NCBI GenBank assembly: GCA_963815375.1
Contig: CAWFGX010000001.1
Coordinates: forward strand, 1,240,001 to 1,304,000
DNA from: JASHPR01 sp963815375
Lineage (GTDB): Bacteria > Actinomycetota > Actinomycetes > Streptosporangiales > Streptosporangiaceae
Direction of reading: 5' to 3'
Length of the DNA: 64,000 bases
The notes beneath the pieces are model-generated. The model ran no database searches. It was not told the DNA's origin and worked only from the letters and a program-made list of their open reading frames with translations. Shown here piece by piece: positions 42,935-50,277 of this stretch. Positions within the stretch are counted from its first letter, which is position 1; the number at the start of each line of letters is the position of its first letter. The position numbers and the translations under genes are program-made.

Positions 42935-42958
42935 ATGCGCCACACAATCTGGGGCTGA
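42935..42958 (+). CDS. micro-reading-frame MRHTIWG in repeat copy 1
   Basis: Seven codons and a TGA, with GAAGGAG nine bases before the ATG. The ribosome binding site, CCAC-ATGCGC start and Trp codon are conserved in copy 2. Translation is unproven. Confidence 0.35.
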   Translation: MRHTIWG

Positions 42959-43022
42959 GCACGGTAGCCAGGGCATGCTGGGCACAGGTAAAGCCCCGAG
43001 GACATGAAGTGAGTGGGGCGTA

Positions 43023-43046
43023 GTGCGCGATGTCACCTGGGAGTAA
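43023..43046 (+). CDS. micro-reading-frame MRDVTWE in repeat copy 1
   Basis: GTG start, seven codons and TAA, preceded by a purine-rich GTGAGTGGGG. It matches the position of the micro-frame at 46400 in copy 2. Confidence 0.3.
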   Translation: MRDVTWE

Positions 43047-43073
43047 AGCGCTCGCCGGGCATATCGGTTGTAT

Positions 43074-43103
43074 GCGGCTCGCGGCCAGCTGGCCGCGAGC
43101 CGC
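43074..43103 (+). terminator. 30-base perfect palindrome after repeat copy 1
   Basis: GCGGCTCGCGGCCAG is followed directly by its complement, then TTCTTCG. This is consistent with termination of a transcript through the repeat. It also faces the end of the convergent AfsR-like gene. Confidence 0.75.
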
Positions 43104-43215
43104 TTCTTCGCTGGGCCAGGTTAACGAGTGGGAAGGGGCGACGACGGGAGCACGGCCCGGAGCGGGGTTCGCGAGGTATTCGAGCATCGTCTTCCACGAC
43201 GCGGCCTGATGGAGA

Positions 43216-46038
43216 TCAGATTGCCGCGTCAGCGGCGGCGAGTTTGGCGCGGACTCGGCCGGCGTCTGGGTCTCGCAGGTCCTCGAGGATGTCTAGCGCC
43301 TGCTGCCAGGCTTTCCGGGCCTGGCGCAGCTCGCCGCACGCGTGGCGCGTGTCGCCGAGATGGGTGAGGATGGCCGCTTCCATCGGCAGATTGCCGTATT
43401 CCCGGAAAAGGTTCAGCGAGCGCTGGTAGCAGGCGACGGCCTCAGCAAGGTTACCGAGGTGATGCTCGGCATAACCGAGGCTGTCCCAGGCGAATGCCTC
43501 GACATCGCGGAACCCGAGTTCAGCGGTCAGGGTGAGCGCCTGCCGGGAGTACCTGCTGGCCTGCTGGTAGTCGCCGAGCAGAGCGTGTTGATAGCCGACA
43601 TTGTTGAGCGTCTCGGCTTCACCTGGCCGGTTGCCGGTGGCCTGATACAAACGCAGCGACTGCTCCGAGTGACTGAGCGCGTCGGCGTAACGGCCCTGGC
43701 TTTCGGCTGCGACACCGAGAAGCTGATGCACTCTGGCCTCACCATAACGGTCGCCGTTCTGCTGGTACAGCTTGAGGCTGGCCGCACAGTGAGCAATTGC
43801 CTGATCGTGATCGCCGAGCCGCTCGCACGCTTGCGCCAGGCCGCGGACGGACATGGCCTGCCCGGCCGTGTCGCCCAGGCGTTCGGTGGCCGCCATGGCG
43901 ATGCGCTGGATGGCCGCCTTCTCATGCCAGTGACCGCGGCGGTCCATGAACTCGGCCATCGCCTTGGGGATCTGCCAGGCGTAGCTGTCGAACCCATTCT
44001 CGGCGGCGCTGGTGATGGCGGCGAGCAGGACCTGATACTCGGCTTGCAGCCAGGCGAGTGCTTGCTGGTGGTCAGCCGGGTGTTCCGGCGTGACGCCAGG
44101 ACGGGCCGGTGGGATGGTGATCGGATCACGCGAGGCATGGATCAGCCTGCAGGCGGTGTGAGCGGTATGGAGGTAGTGGTCGAGAATCCGGCTGATGGCT
44201 TGTCTGCGGCCCAGTTGGGTGTCTGTGGTGCGGGCCTGGCTGGTGGCGTAGGCGCGGAGCAAGTCGTGGAAGGCGTAGCGGCCTGGGATGTGCTCGGTGA
44301 TCAGGTGGGCACGGCTGAGTTCGCCGAGTGCCAGGCGAGCCTGAGCGAGCGGAAGGCCCGTGAGACTGGCGGCGGCGGGGGCGGAGGTATCGGGGCCGGG
44401 GTGCAGGCCCAGGAGGCGGAACATCCGAGCGGTGTCGGGGGTGAGCTGCTGGTAGGACCAGGAGAACACAGCGCGGACGCTGGCGGCTGGGTCTCCGCTG
44501 TCGAGGGCGTCCAGGCGGGTAGCGCTGGTGCGCAGTTCGGCGGCGAGCGAGGTGAGGGGGAAACTGGGGCGGGCGGCGGCGCGGGCGGCGGCGACGGCCA
44601 GGGCGAGTGGCAGGCAGGCGCACAGGTCGGCGATTTCTGTCAGGGTGCCAGACTCAGCGTTGGCTCCCGCTCGACCAAGCCGGCTGGCGAGCAGGTCGGT
44701 GGCTTCGGTGGAGTTGAGGATGTCGAGGGTGAGCAGGCTGGCGCCTTCGGCGGCGGCCAGGCCGGAGAGCTGGTTGCGGCTGGTGACTATTACCAGGCTG
44801 GCGGGGCTGGCCGGCAGCAGGGGGCGGACCTGCTGCTCGTCGCGAGCGTTGTCAAGGACGATCAGCATCTGCTTGCCGGCGAGCACGCTGCGGTACAGGC
44901 TTTCCTGCGCGGCCGGGGTGGGCGGGATGTGGCCGAGGGGAACGCCGAGTGCATCCAGGAACCCGCGGATCGCCTCGGCGGGATCGGCCGGGGTGCCGGT
45001 AGGGTCGAAGCCGCGCAGGTTGACATACAGCTGCCCGTCACCGAACCGGTCAGCGGCCTGATGGGCGAACCGCAGCGCCAGTGCGGTCTTGCCGACCCCC
45101 GCCATCCCGCTGATCGCGGCGATCACCACCGCGGGCCCGTCCGTGGCGGTTTCGTCTAGCAGCGCGGTCAGCGTCTTGAGCTCATCAGCCCGGCCGACGA
45201 AATGCCTGGTTGCTGTCGGCAGCTGTCTGGGGTTCGGTGCTGCTGCTGGGGCGGGTTCTGCGAGACCGGCGGCTGGAGCCAGCGGCGAGCGCAACAGGTT
45301 CGGGTCTTGCTTGAGGATGCGCTGGTGCAGGTCCTGAAGCTGCGGCCCTGGCTCGACGCCGAGTTCGTCGATCAGCGTTTGGCGTGCGTGCCGATAAGCA
45401 GCCTGAGCCTCGGCCTGGCGGCCGGACCGGGCCAGCGCGATCATCAGCTGGGCGCAGAAGCGCTCGCGGAGCGGCTGCTCGGCAACCAGCCTCTGCAGCT
45501 GCGGGACGAGGCGATCGTAATGACCCAGGCACAGCTCAGCCTCGGCTTGCCACTCGGCAGCCTGCAGGCGCGCCTGCTCCAGCCGTGGTGCCTCCTCGCG
45601 CTGCAGCCGCTGGCAGGGCACATCGCGCAGGGGTGCGTCCCGCCACAGTCCCAGTGCCTGGCCAAGGACCTGCGAGCACCGGCTCCACGAGCCGGCACGC
45701 AATGCGGCCTCCCCGTCGCGGCACAGCTGGTCAAAGCGCAGCAGATCAAGTTCGTCAGCACCGAACCCGGCCTCATATCCGTGCGGGCGTGTGGCGATCC
45801 TGGAACCCACCGCAGGGCCAAGCAGCAGGCGGAGCCGCCTGATCAGCCCGCGCAGCGTGACACGCGCTGCGGCTGGCGGGGCACCGTCCCAGACGATATC
45901 GGACAGTTCGTCAGCAGGCACAACCCGGTTGGCGTTCACCAGCAGCACAGCCAGAACAGCGCGCTGCTTGGCAGCCGGTACTGCAATGGCGGCGGCACCG
46001 TCGCTGATCACCAGCGGGCCAAGCACACCCAGCCACAT
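43216..46038 (-). CDS. AfsR-like SARP regulator with NB-ARC and TPR domains
   Basis: 940 residues from MWLGVLGPLVISDG, preceded by GAGGTGG. Residues 1-95 are the SARP OmpR-like winged helix (AKQRAVLAVLLVNANRVV; RVTLRGLIRRLR). Residues ~95-245 are the BTAD domain. Residues ~285-560 are an NB-ARC/STAND ATPase with P-loop GMAGVGKTALAL, LIVLDNARDEQQV and VIVTSRNQL. The C-terminal ~330 residues are TPR repeats (EAETLNNVGYQHALLGDYQ and similar). The layout matches AfsR, a transcriptional activator of secondary metabolism. TPR domains can bind proteins or peptides. It stands alone, flanked by two diverged noncoding repeats. Confidence 0.93.
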   Translation of the reverse strand: MWLGVLGPLVISDGAAAIAVPAAKQRAVLAVLLVNANRVVPADELSDIVWDGAPPAAARVTLRGLIRRLRLLLGPAVGSRIATRPHGYEAGFGADELDLLRFDQLCRDGEAALRAGSWSRCSQVLGQALGLWRDAPLRDVPCQRLQREEAPRLEQARLQAAEWQAEAELCLGHYDRLVPQLQRLVAEQPLRERFCAQLMIALARSGRQAEAQAAYRHARQTLIDELGVEPGPQLQDLHQRILKQDPNLLRSPLAPAAGLAEPAPAAAPNPRQLPTATRHFVGRADELKTLTALLDETATDGPAVVIAAISGMAGVGKTALALRFAHQAADRFGDGQLYVNLRGFDPTGTPADPAEAIRGFLDALGVPLGHIPPTPAAQESLYRSVLAGKQMLIVLDNARDEQQVRPLLPASPASLVIVTSRNQLSGLAAAEGASLLTLDILNSTEATDLLASRLGRAGANAESGTLTEIADLCACLPLALAVAAARAAARPSFPLTSLAAELRTSATRLDALDSGDPAASVRAVFSWSYQQLTPDTARMFRLLGLHPGPDTSAPAAASLTGLPLAQARLALGELSRAHLITEHIPGRYAFHDLLRAYATSQARTTDTQLGRRQAISRILDHYLHTAHTACRLIHASRDPITIPPARPGVTPEHPADHQQALAWLQAEYQVLLAAITSAAENGFDSYAWQIPKAMAEFMDRRGHWHEKAAIQRIAMAATERLGDTAGQAMSVRGLAQACERLGDHDQAIAHCAASLKLYQQNGDRYGEARVHQLLGVAAESQGRYADALSHSEQSLRLYQATGNRPGEAETLNNVGYQHALLGDYQQASRYSRQALTLTAELGFRDVEAFAWDSLGYAEHHLGNLAEAVACYQRSLNLFREYGNLPMEAAILTHLGDTRHACGELRQARKAWQQALDILEDLRDPDAGRVRAKLAAADAAI

Positions 46039-46156
46039 GTCCACCTCGGTACGGCAAGCGGGCGGCTGGCCCACCCGCAACCTCTGCAGCGCCACCAGGA
46101 GACCACCGCCCTGTCACCGGGCGACTCCAGGATTGAGTATCGCACCGAAAGGCCGA

Positions 46157-46185
46157 TAACGGGCTAAGTCTTACTAAACGGGCTA
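46157..46185 (-). promoter_or_regulatory. direct repeat upstream of the AfsR-like gene
   Basis: AACGGGCTA occurs at 46158-46166 and 46177-46185, a 19-base period, about 120-150 bases upstream of the regulator ATG. SARP proteins bind direct repeats, so this is a candidate autoregulatory site. It is absent from repeat copy 1. Confidence 0.4.
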
Positions 46186-46272
46186 CAGAAGGTGCATCGC
46201 CAGCGAGCACCGGTCAGTCAGGAATGCCAAGCGCCGATAATGGCCTATGGCAGAAAGGAAGGAAGAAGCCAC

Positions 46273-46335
46273 ATGCGCTCTACCATCTGGTGGCAGGAAG
46301 GACAAAACCACATGCGCAATTCCATCTGGGTCTGA
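46273..46335 (+). CDS. 20-codon micro-reading-frame with two MRxxIW units in repeat copy 2
   Basis: It begins MRSTIWW and ends MRNSIWV. GGAAGGAAGAAG precedes the first ATG and AGGAAGGA precedes the internal ATG (46312), so either could initiate. The first unit appears to be a tandem copy that lost its stop codon. Confidence 0.35.
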   Translation: MRSTIWWQEGQNHMRNSIWV

Positions 46336-46399
46336 GTACGGTCAGCCGGTGACCAGCCGGGCGTCGGCAAGAGTCCCGGAGCATGAAGGAGTGAGCGCT

Positions 46400-46423
46400 G
46401 TGCGCGGTGTCGCACGGGGGTAA
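46400..46423 (+). CDS. micro-reading-frame MRGVARG in repeat copy 2
   Basis: GTG start with AAGGAG eight bases upstream, seven codons and TAA. Same place as MRDVTWE in copy 1, but the Trp codon is replaced by Arg. Confidence 0.25.
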   Translation: MRGVARG

Positions 46424-46487
46424 AAAAGCGCTCGCCCGACATATCGGTTGTGTGCGGCCGACGGGGGACGCGGCGGGAGCATCCGGG

Positions 46488-46527
46488 GGACCGGGCCGCA
46501 TCGACTCCGCTCAATGCGGCCGGGTCC
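46488..46527. terminator. hairpin between repeat copy 2 and the GH55-like gene
   Basis: GGACCGGGCCGCAT and ATGCGGCCGGGTCC pair over 14 positions with one mismatch around a 12-base loop. It lies 14 bases beyond the stop of the convergent GH55-like gene, so it could serve both directions. Confidence 0.65.
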
Positions 46528-46540
46528 TAACCGGTTGCGC

Positions 46541-48700
46541 TCAGTTGTAGCTGGTCAGGTCGGCCACCGTGCTGCCCGAGTCGACCGTGGCGCCGTTGCC
46601 GTCAATAATGTGCTCGATGGTTCCGGTGCCGCCCAGTGAGACGGTGACCATGTCGTGCCACTGCACTCCAGGCAAGGTCGGCGAGGTGAGCGCGTTCGCG
46701 CTGATCTCACTGGGGTTCACGTCGAAGTAGCAGTACACGCCCATACCGTAGGTCTGGAAGCTGGTCACGCTGCTGGCGACCGCGATGGACGGATAGCCGT
46801 CGGAGGATCCGTCCATCCAGGCGGACTGGCTGGGCGGGTCGTAGGGCATTTCGCTCTGATAGAAGTAGTCGGCTCCGCCGTTGCCGTTCCACTGGACCTG
46901 CACGGCCTGGTAATGCTCGACCGCGAGTCCATACGTGGTGACGCTGGCGCCGTTGACGACAAGGCCGTTGGCGGCGGTGTTAGTCGTCCAGCCGACGGTG
47001 CCGCTGTTGCCGTGGTCCGCGCGCCACAGCCACATGTCGTCACAGATGACGTTGCTGCTGTTGATCACCAGCGTCTGCGTGGCCTCACCGACAGTGGCTC
47101 CACCGATGCGAGCGAAGACGTCAGACAGGACGGTCGGGTCCGAGGCGTGGCTGGCGCTGGACCCGGACGGGCCGATCTGGACGAGGACGGAACTGTTAGT
47201 GGCGCCGGCGTCAAAGATCAATCCGCCGATGCGGATGCCGTTGACGTCGGCGGTTTGCAGGATCGTGTTGCCGCCATTGGACACCAGGGTGGCCAGGCCA
47301 AGACCGAGCACCACCGTGTCGGGGTTGTTGACGTCGATGGTGCCGTTGACCTGGTAGACACCTGGGGTGAACAGCAGATCCTGTCCGCTCGCCAGCGCGG
47401 CGTTGATCTGGGCGACCGTGCTGCTTGGCGTCGCGATGTAGAAGTCGCTCAGCGGCAGCGAGGTTCCCGGCGTGTTGCCGTTCGCCCAGGAGACGCCCTG
47501 CGAGCTGGTCCGGTTCGAGGGCACGAACACGTCCCAGTTCCCTGAGGAGTCGATGTAGAGGTAGGGCTTCTCGTCGACCGTCGGGGTCTGGTTCACCGTC
47601 GTGTACGGCGGGCTCGGGAAGCTCTGCGCCGGAACACCGGTGTCACCCACGAACACCATGTTCCAGTTCGAGCCGGTCCAGCTGCCCAACTGGTCGTTGC
47701 GCATGATGAACTGCTGCTGGGTGCCCGAGCTGACCTGACCCGTGATGACGGAGTCGCTGATGAAACCGCCGGACGACCAGTTGCTCGTGGTGTTGCCCGA
47801 AGTGTCGTCGTCCAGCACGAGATTGCCGTCGATTTGCACCCGGCGCATCGGGTCGGCCTGCGAGACCGCCCACTCGGTGCTGCCGGACGACGGGTCGAGG
47901 GTGATGTTCGCCACGCCACGCCAGAAGTTCTCCGTGGCGTTCCCGTCGTTCCAGGCGGCGTTGGCATAGATTCCGCCGCCGGTGATCACCGTCTGCGTCG
48001 GGTTCTGCCCAAGGCCGACGACCTCGGTGTAGAAGCCGACAGGGACGCTGACGTTGTAGGTGCCCGGCTCGAACATCAGCTCGTAGCGCTGAGTGCCGAA
48101 CTGGTTCGACTGCTGCGTGTTGTAGACCGCATTGATGTCGTTCTGGATCGTCGTCGTCGGCATGCTGGTGTTGAACACATAGACATTCGGCCCGAAGTTC
48201 GGCGTGTTGCCCGTGGGCGCCCCGCCGCTCGGCAGAGTCCACTGCTGGTTGGCGGTGTCGGCGCAGGCCCAGATCTGTACCTGGGTGCCGGAGCCGCCGT
48301 AGCCGGTGTCGTCGAGGCACTTGCCGGAGTTGGGGTTAATCAGCTCGCCGTTGGACTGGGGTTCCCAGACCTGGGCGCCGGTGCCGTTGCAGGGGTACAG
48401 GTCGACGAGGGTGCCGTTTGCCGTGCCCGCGCCGGCGACGTCCAGGCAGTCGCCCAGCACCTGCAGGGTGTTGCCGGACGCGACCGTCCACTGCTGCGCG
48501 TCCGTGCCGTTGCAGGTGTAGACCTGGATCGGGTTGAAGTCCGCGGTGCTGGCCCCGCGGTCATCCAGGCACAGGCCCTCGTACCCGGTAATCGGACCGG
48601 TGGCCCCGGTGGTCGCGGCCTGTGCGTGGTGAGTCGTGGCTACCGCGAAGCCGAACGCGAGGGCCGCCGTCGCGAGGACGGCGAGGAGACGGCGCCTCAT
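46541..48700 (-). CDS. secreted GH55-like beta-helix protein with N-terminal ricin-B lectin domain
   Basis: 719 residues from MRRRLLAVLATAALAFGFAV, a signal peptide ending AQA. Residues ~32-160 are a ricin-type beta-trefoil with Q-x-W repeats (QQWTV, QVWEP, QQWTLP). The remaining ~550 residues form two blocks of right-handed beta-helix of the pectate-lyase-3/GH55 kind (DINAVYNTQQSNQFG; GQDLLFTPGVYQVNGTIDV). GH55 enzymes are beta-1,3-glucanases; the catalytic residue is not identified here. It starts inside the stop of the chitinase gene (ATGA). The lectin module is almost identical in DNA to that of the chitinase. Confidence 0.82.
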   Translation of the reverse strand: MRRRLLAVLATAALAFGFAVATTHHAQAATTGATGPITGYEGLCLDDRGASTADFNPIQVYTCNGTDAQQWTVASGNTLQVLGDCLDVAGAGTANGTLVDLYPCNGTGAQVWEPQSNGELINPNSGKCLDDTGYGGSGTQVQIWACADTANQQWTLPSGGAPTGNTPNFGPNVYVFNTSMPTTTIQNDINAVYNTQQSNQFGTQRYELMFEPGTYNVSVPVGFYTEVVGLGQNPTQTVITGGGIYANAAWNDGNATENFWRGVANITLDPSSGSTEWAVSQADPMRRVQIDGNLVLDDDTSGNTTSNWSSGGFISDSVITGQVSSGTQQQFIMRNDQLGSWTGSNWNMVFVGDTGVPAQSFPSPPYTTVNQTPTVDEKPYLYIDSSGNWDVFVPSNRTSSQGVSWANGNTPGTSLPLSDFYIATPSSTVAQINAALASGQDLLFTPGVYQVNGTIDVNNPDTVVLGLGLATLVSNGGNTILQTADVNGIRIGGLIFDAGATNSSVLVQIGPSGSSASHASDPTVLSDVFARIGGATVGEATQTLVINSSNVICDDMWLWRADHGNSGTVGWTTNTAANGLVVNGASVTTYGLAVEHYQAVQVQWNGNGGADYFYQSEMPYDPPSQSAWMDGSSDGYPSIAVASSVTSFQTYGMGVYCYFDVNPSEISANALTSPTLPGVQWHDMVTVSLGGTGTIEHIIDGNGATVDSGSTVADLTSYN
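48231..48607 (-). repeat. lectin-module direct repeat, copy in the GH55-like gene
   Basis: About 377 bases nearly identical to 48701-49077, at a 470-base period. Most differences lie in the middle third. Both copies encode a ricin-B beta-trefoil starting ATGPITGYEGLCLDDRG. Confidence 0.92.
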
Positions 48701-50061
48701 GGCAGGTTCCACTGCTGGTTGGCGGTGTCGGCGCAGGCCCAGATCTGTACCTGGGTGCCGGAGCCGCCGTAGCCGGTGTCGTCGAGGCACTTGCCGGAAT
48801 TCGTGTTCACAAGCTCGCCGTTCGACTCGTGAACCCAGGATTGCGCGCCAGTGCCGTTGCAGGGATACAGGTCGACGAGGGTGCCGTTTGCCGTGCCCGC
48901 GCCGGCGACGTCCAGGCAGTTACCCAGGACCGTCAGAGTGCCATTGCTGTTCACGGTCCAGTCCTGCGCGTTGGTGCCGTTGCAGGTGTAGACCTGGATC
49001 GGGTTGAAGTCCGCGGTGCTGGCCCCGCGGTCATCCAGGCACAGGCCCTCGTACCCGGTAATCGGACCCGTCGCCCCGCCGGGGCTGGTACCCCCACCGC
49101 CAGTGACCTGGTTGAAGATCGACGAGTACTGGTAGCCGGTCGGCTTGTCGTAGCCGTCGACCTCCCAGAAGGACAGCTCGGCAACGCCGTTCGAGGCGGC
49201 GAAGCTTTCCAGCGACTGGGCGTTCGAGGTGGAAAAGTAGGTGCCGTCGTCGTTGGTACCGGCGATCGGCGTCAGGCCCATCATGCTGTAGGCCGCCGAG
49301 GTCGAGATCCCGTACAGGCTCGCGAGCTGGCCAGCGGCCCCCTGAGCGGCGGACTCGGCGTCGGCAAGGTCGTTGGACCCGGCGCCGAAGTCCATCGTCA
49401 TGATGTTCACGACGGACACCTTCACGCCCTTGGCCTGAGCGTCCTGCAGTAGCGCGTACTCCGAGCCGGTGCCGGTGGGCAGTCCCTGCGGGGAGACCGC
49501 GAGAGTGAAGTCGACCTGCACCGACGGGTCCTCGGCCTGCAGTGCGGCGAGCGCCTGGTCGCGCAGTGAGGTGGCGGCGGTGTCCGACAGCGTGCTGCCC
49601 TCGATGTCGAAGTCCAGCCGGGTAACGCCGTAGGTGTTCACGACCTTCTGGTAGGCGGCGGTGAGCTGCGAGACGTTCGTGCAGGTCTGCGCGAGTTCCC
49701 CGCCGTCCTCGCCGCCAAAGGAGATGATGACGTTGCCGCCGGATGCCTGGATGGCGCTGATCTGCGAGGCGAAGGCGCCGACTGCGGAGCCGTCGTCCTC
49801 CCACTCCGGGGTGCAGCCGGACTGCGGGATGAGGAAGGCCAGCGTGTAGTACTTCAGGCCGGTCGCGGCCTCGTCGGCAGCCATATCTCCGGCGTCCGAT
49901 GAGGAGATCTGGAGGTAGGGCGCGGCGAAGTGAGCCGGTAAGGCGGAGCCGGCCGCGGCGGCCGGTCCGGCGGTGGCGAGCGCGAGGCCGCCAGATCCGA
50001 GGGCGGTGGCCAGGGCGAGCGCGGCTGACCACGATTTCGCGGGAGTTCTTAGTAAGCGCAT
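48697..50061 (-). CDS. secreted GH18 chitinase with C-terminal ricin-B lectin domain
   Basis: 454 residues from MRLLRTPAKSWSAALALA, signal peptide ending AAAA. The GH18 barrel (~40-325) carries SGGNVIISFGGEDGG and the catalytic DxDxE in TRLDFDIEGS. MTMDFGAGSND resembles the conserved Met-Asp-Phe/Tyr segment. After a Gly/Thr linker, a ricin-B trefoil (~330-454) probably binds polysaccharide. First gene of a two-gene unit with the GH55-like protein; both face away from a LacI-type regulator. Confidence 0.92.
   Translation of the reverse strand: MRLLRTPAKSWSAALALATALGSGGLALATAGPAAAAGSALPAHFAAPYLQISSSDAGDMAADEAATGLKYYTLAFLIPQSGCTPEWEDDGSAVGAFASQISAIQASGGNVIISFGGEDGGELAQTCTNVSQLTAAYQKVVNTYGVTRLDFDIEGSTLSDTAATSLRDQALAALQAEDPSVQVDFTLAVSPQGLPTGTGSEYALLQDAQAKGVKVSVVNIMTMDFGAGSNDLADAESAAQGAAGQLASLYGISTSAAYSMMGLTPIAGTNDDGTYFSTSNAQSLESFAASNGVAELSFWEVDGYDKPTGYQYSSIFNQVTGGGGTSPGGATGPITGYEGLCLDDRGASTADFNPIQVYTCNGTNAQDWTVNSNGTLTVLGNCLDVAGAGTANGTLVDLYPCNGTGAQSWVHESNGELVNTNSGKCLDDTGYGGSGTQVQIWACADTANQQWNLP
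48701..49077 (-). repeat. lectin-module direct repeat, copy in the chitinase gene
   Basis: Partner of 48231-48607. The two modules are adjacent because one closes the chitinase and the other opens the next gene. Confidence 0.92.
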
Positions 50062-50150
50062 AGCGATCGGCTGATCCCTTCGGCCAAGGGGTCCGACGAG
50101 AACGGATGACCCGCCGGATGGAGCTAGTGCTATCCCTGTCTCTGACACCC

Positions 50151-50165
50151 TTGTTTCTGAAACAA
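50151..50165. promoter_or_regulatory. LacI-type operator in the chitinase-lacI intergenic region
   Basis: TTGTTTCTGAAACAA is a perfect palindrome about its central base. It lies between the divergent chitinase and lacI-type genes, in an A/T-rich stretch with a TTGCAA/TCCTAA promoter candidate for the chitinase on the minus strand. Confidence 0.65.
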
Positions 50166-50277
50166 TTAGGAAACTTTCTTATTAGATATTGCAACAGGGC
50201 GCCGATGAAGAGTCAAGATGCTTGTACGTGGTCGATGCGCTGTTAGCGCTCGCCCAACGGCGTCTTACGGAGAGGCG

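Larger units (their letters stand above)
42805..43078 (+). repeat. diverged repeat, copy 1 (downstream of the AfsR-like gene)
   Basis: This stretch matches 46087-46458 in order along its length. Shared landmarks are CAGCGCCACC near the left end, CACCGGGCGACT, ACCGGTCAG, AGCCACATGCGC, CATCTGG or AATCTGG, GACATGAAG/GCATGAAG, TGTGCGC/AGTGCGC, AAGCGCTCGCC and CATATCGGTTGT at the right end. Copy 1 also contains an internal near-repeat (GCCAGGGATGCCGGGCAC and GCCAGGGCATGCTGGGCAC). No protein family is encoded. A 30-base palindrome follows at once. Confidence 0.8.
46087..46458 (+). repeat. diverged repeat, copy 2 (upstream of the AfsR-like gene)
   Basis: The partner of 42805-43078, about 100 bases longer. 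It begins 49 bases upstream of the regulator ATG, so it contains the regulator's promoter region on the minus strand and the micro-frames on the plus strand. The ATGCGC unit is duplicated inside this copy (46273 and 46312). Confidence 0.8.

Noticed and set aside
43342..45159. 605-codon open frame opposite the AfsR-like gene
   Set aside because: It is antisense to a gene with complete SARP, NB-ARC and TPR domains, has Gly/Gln/Val-rich low-complexity content and no domain.
42805..46458. the flanking repeats as ends of a transposon carrying the regulator
   Set aside because: The repeats are diverged direct copies without terminal inverted repeats, target-site duplication or any transposase.
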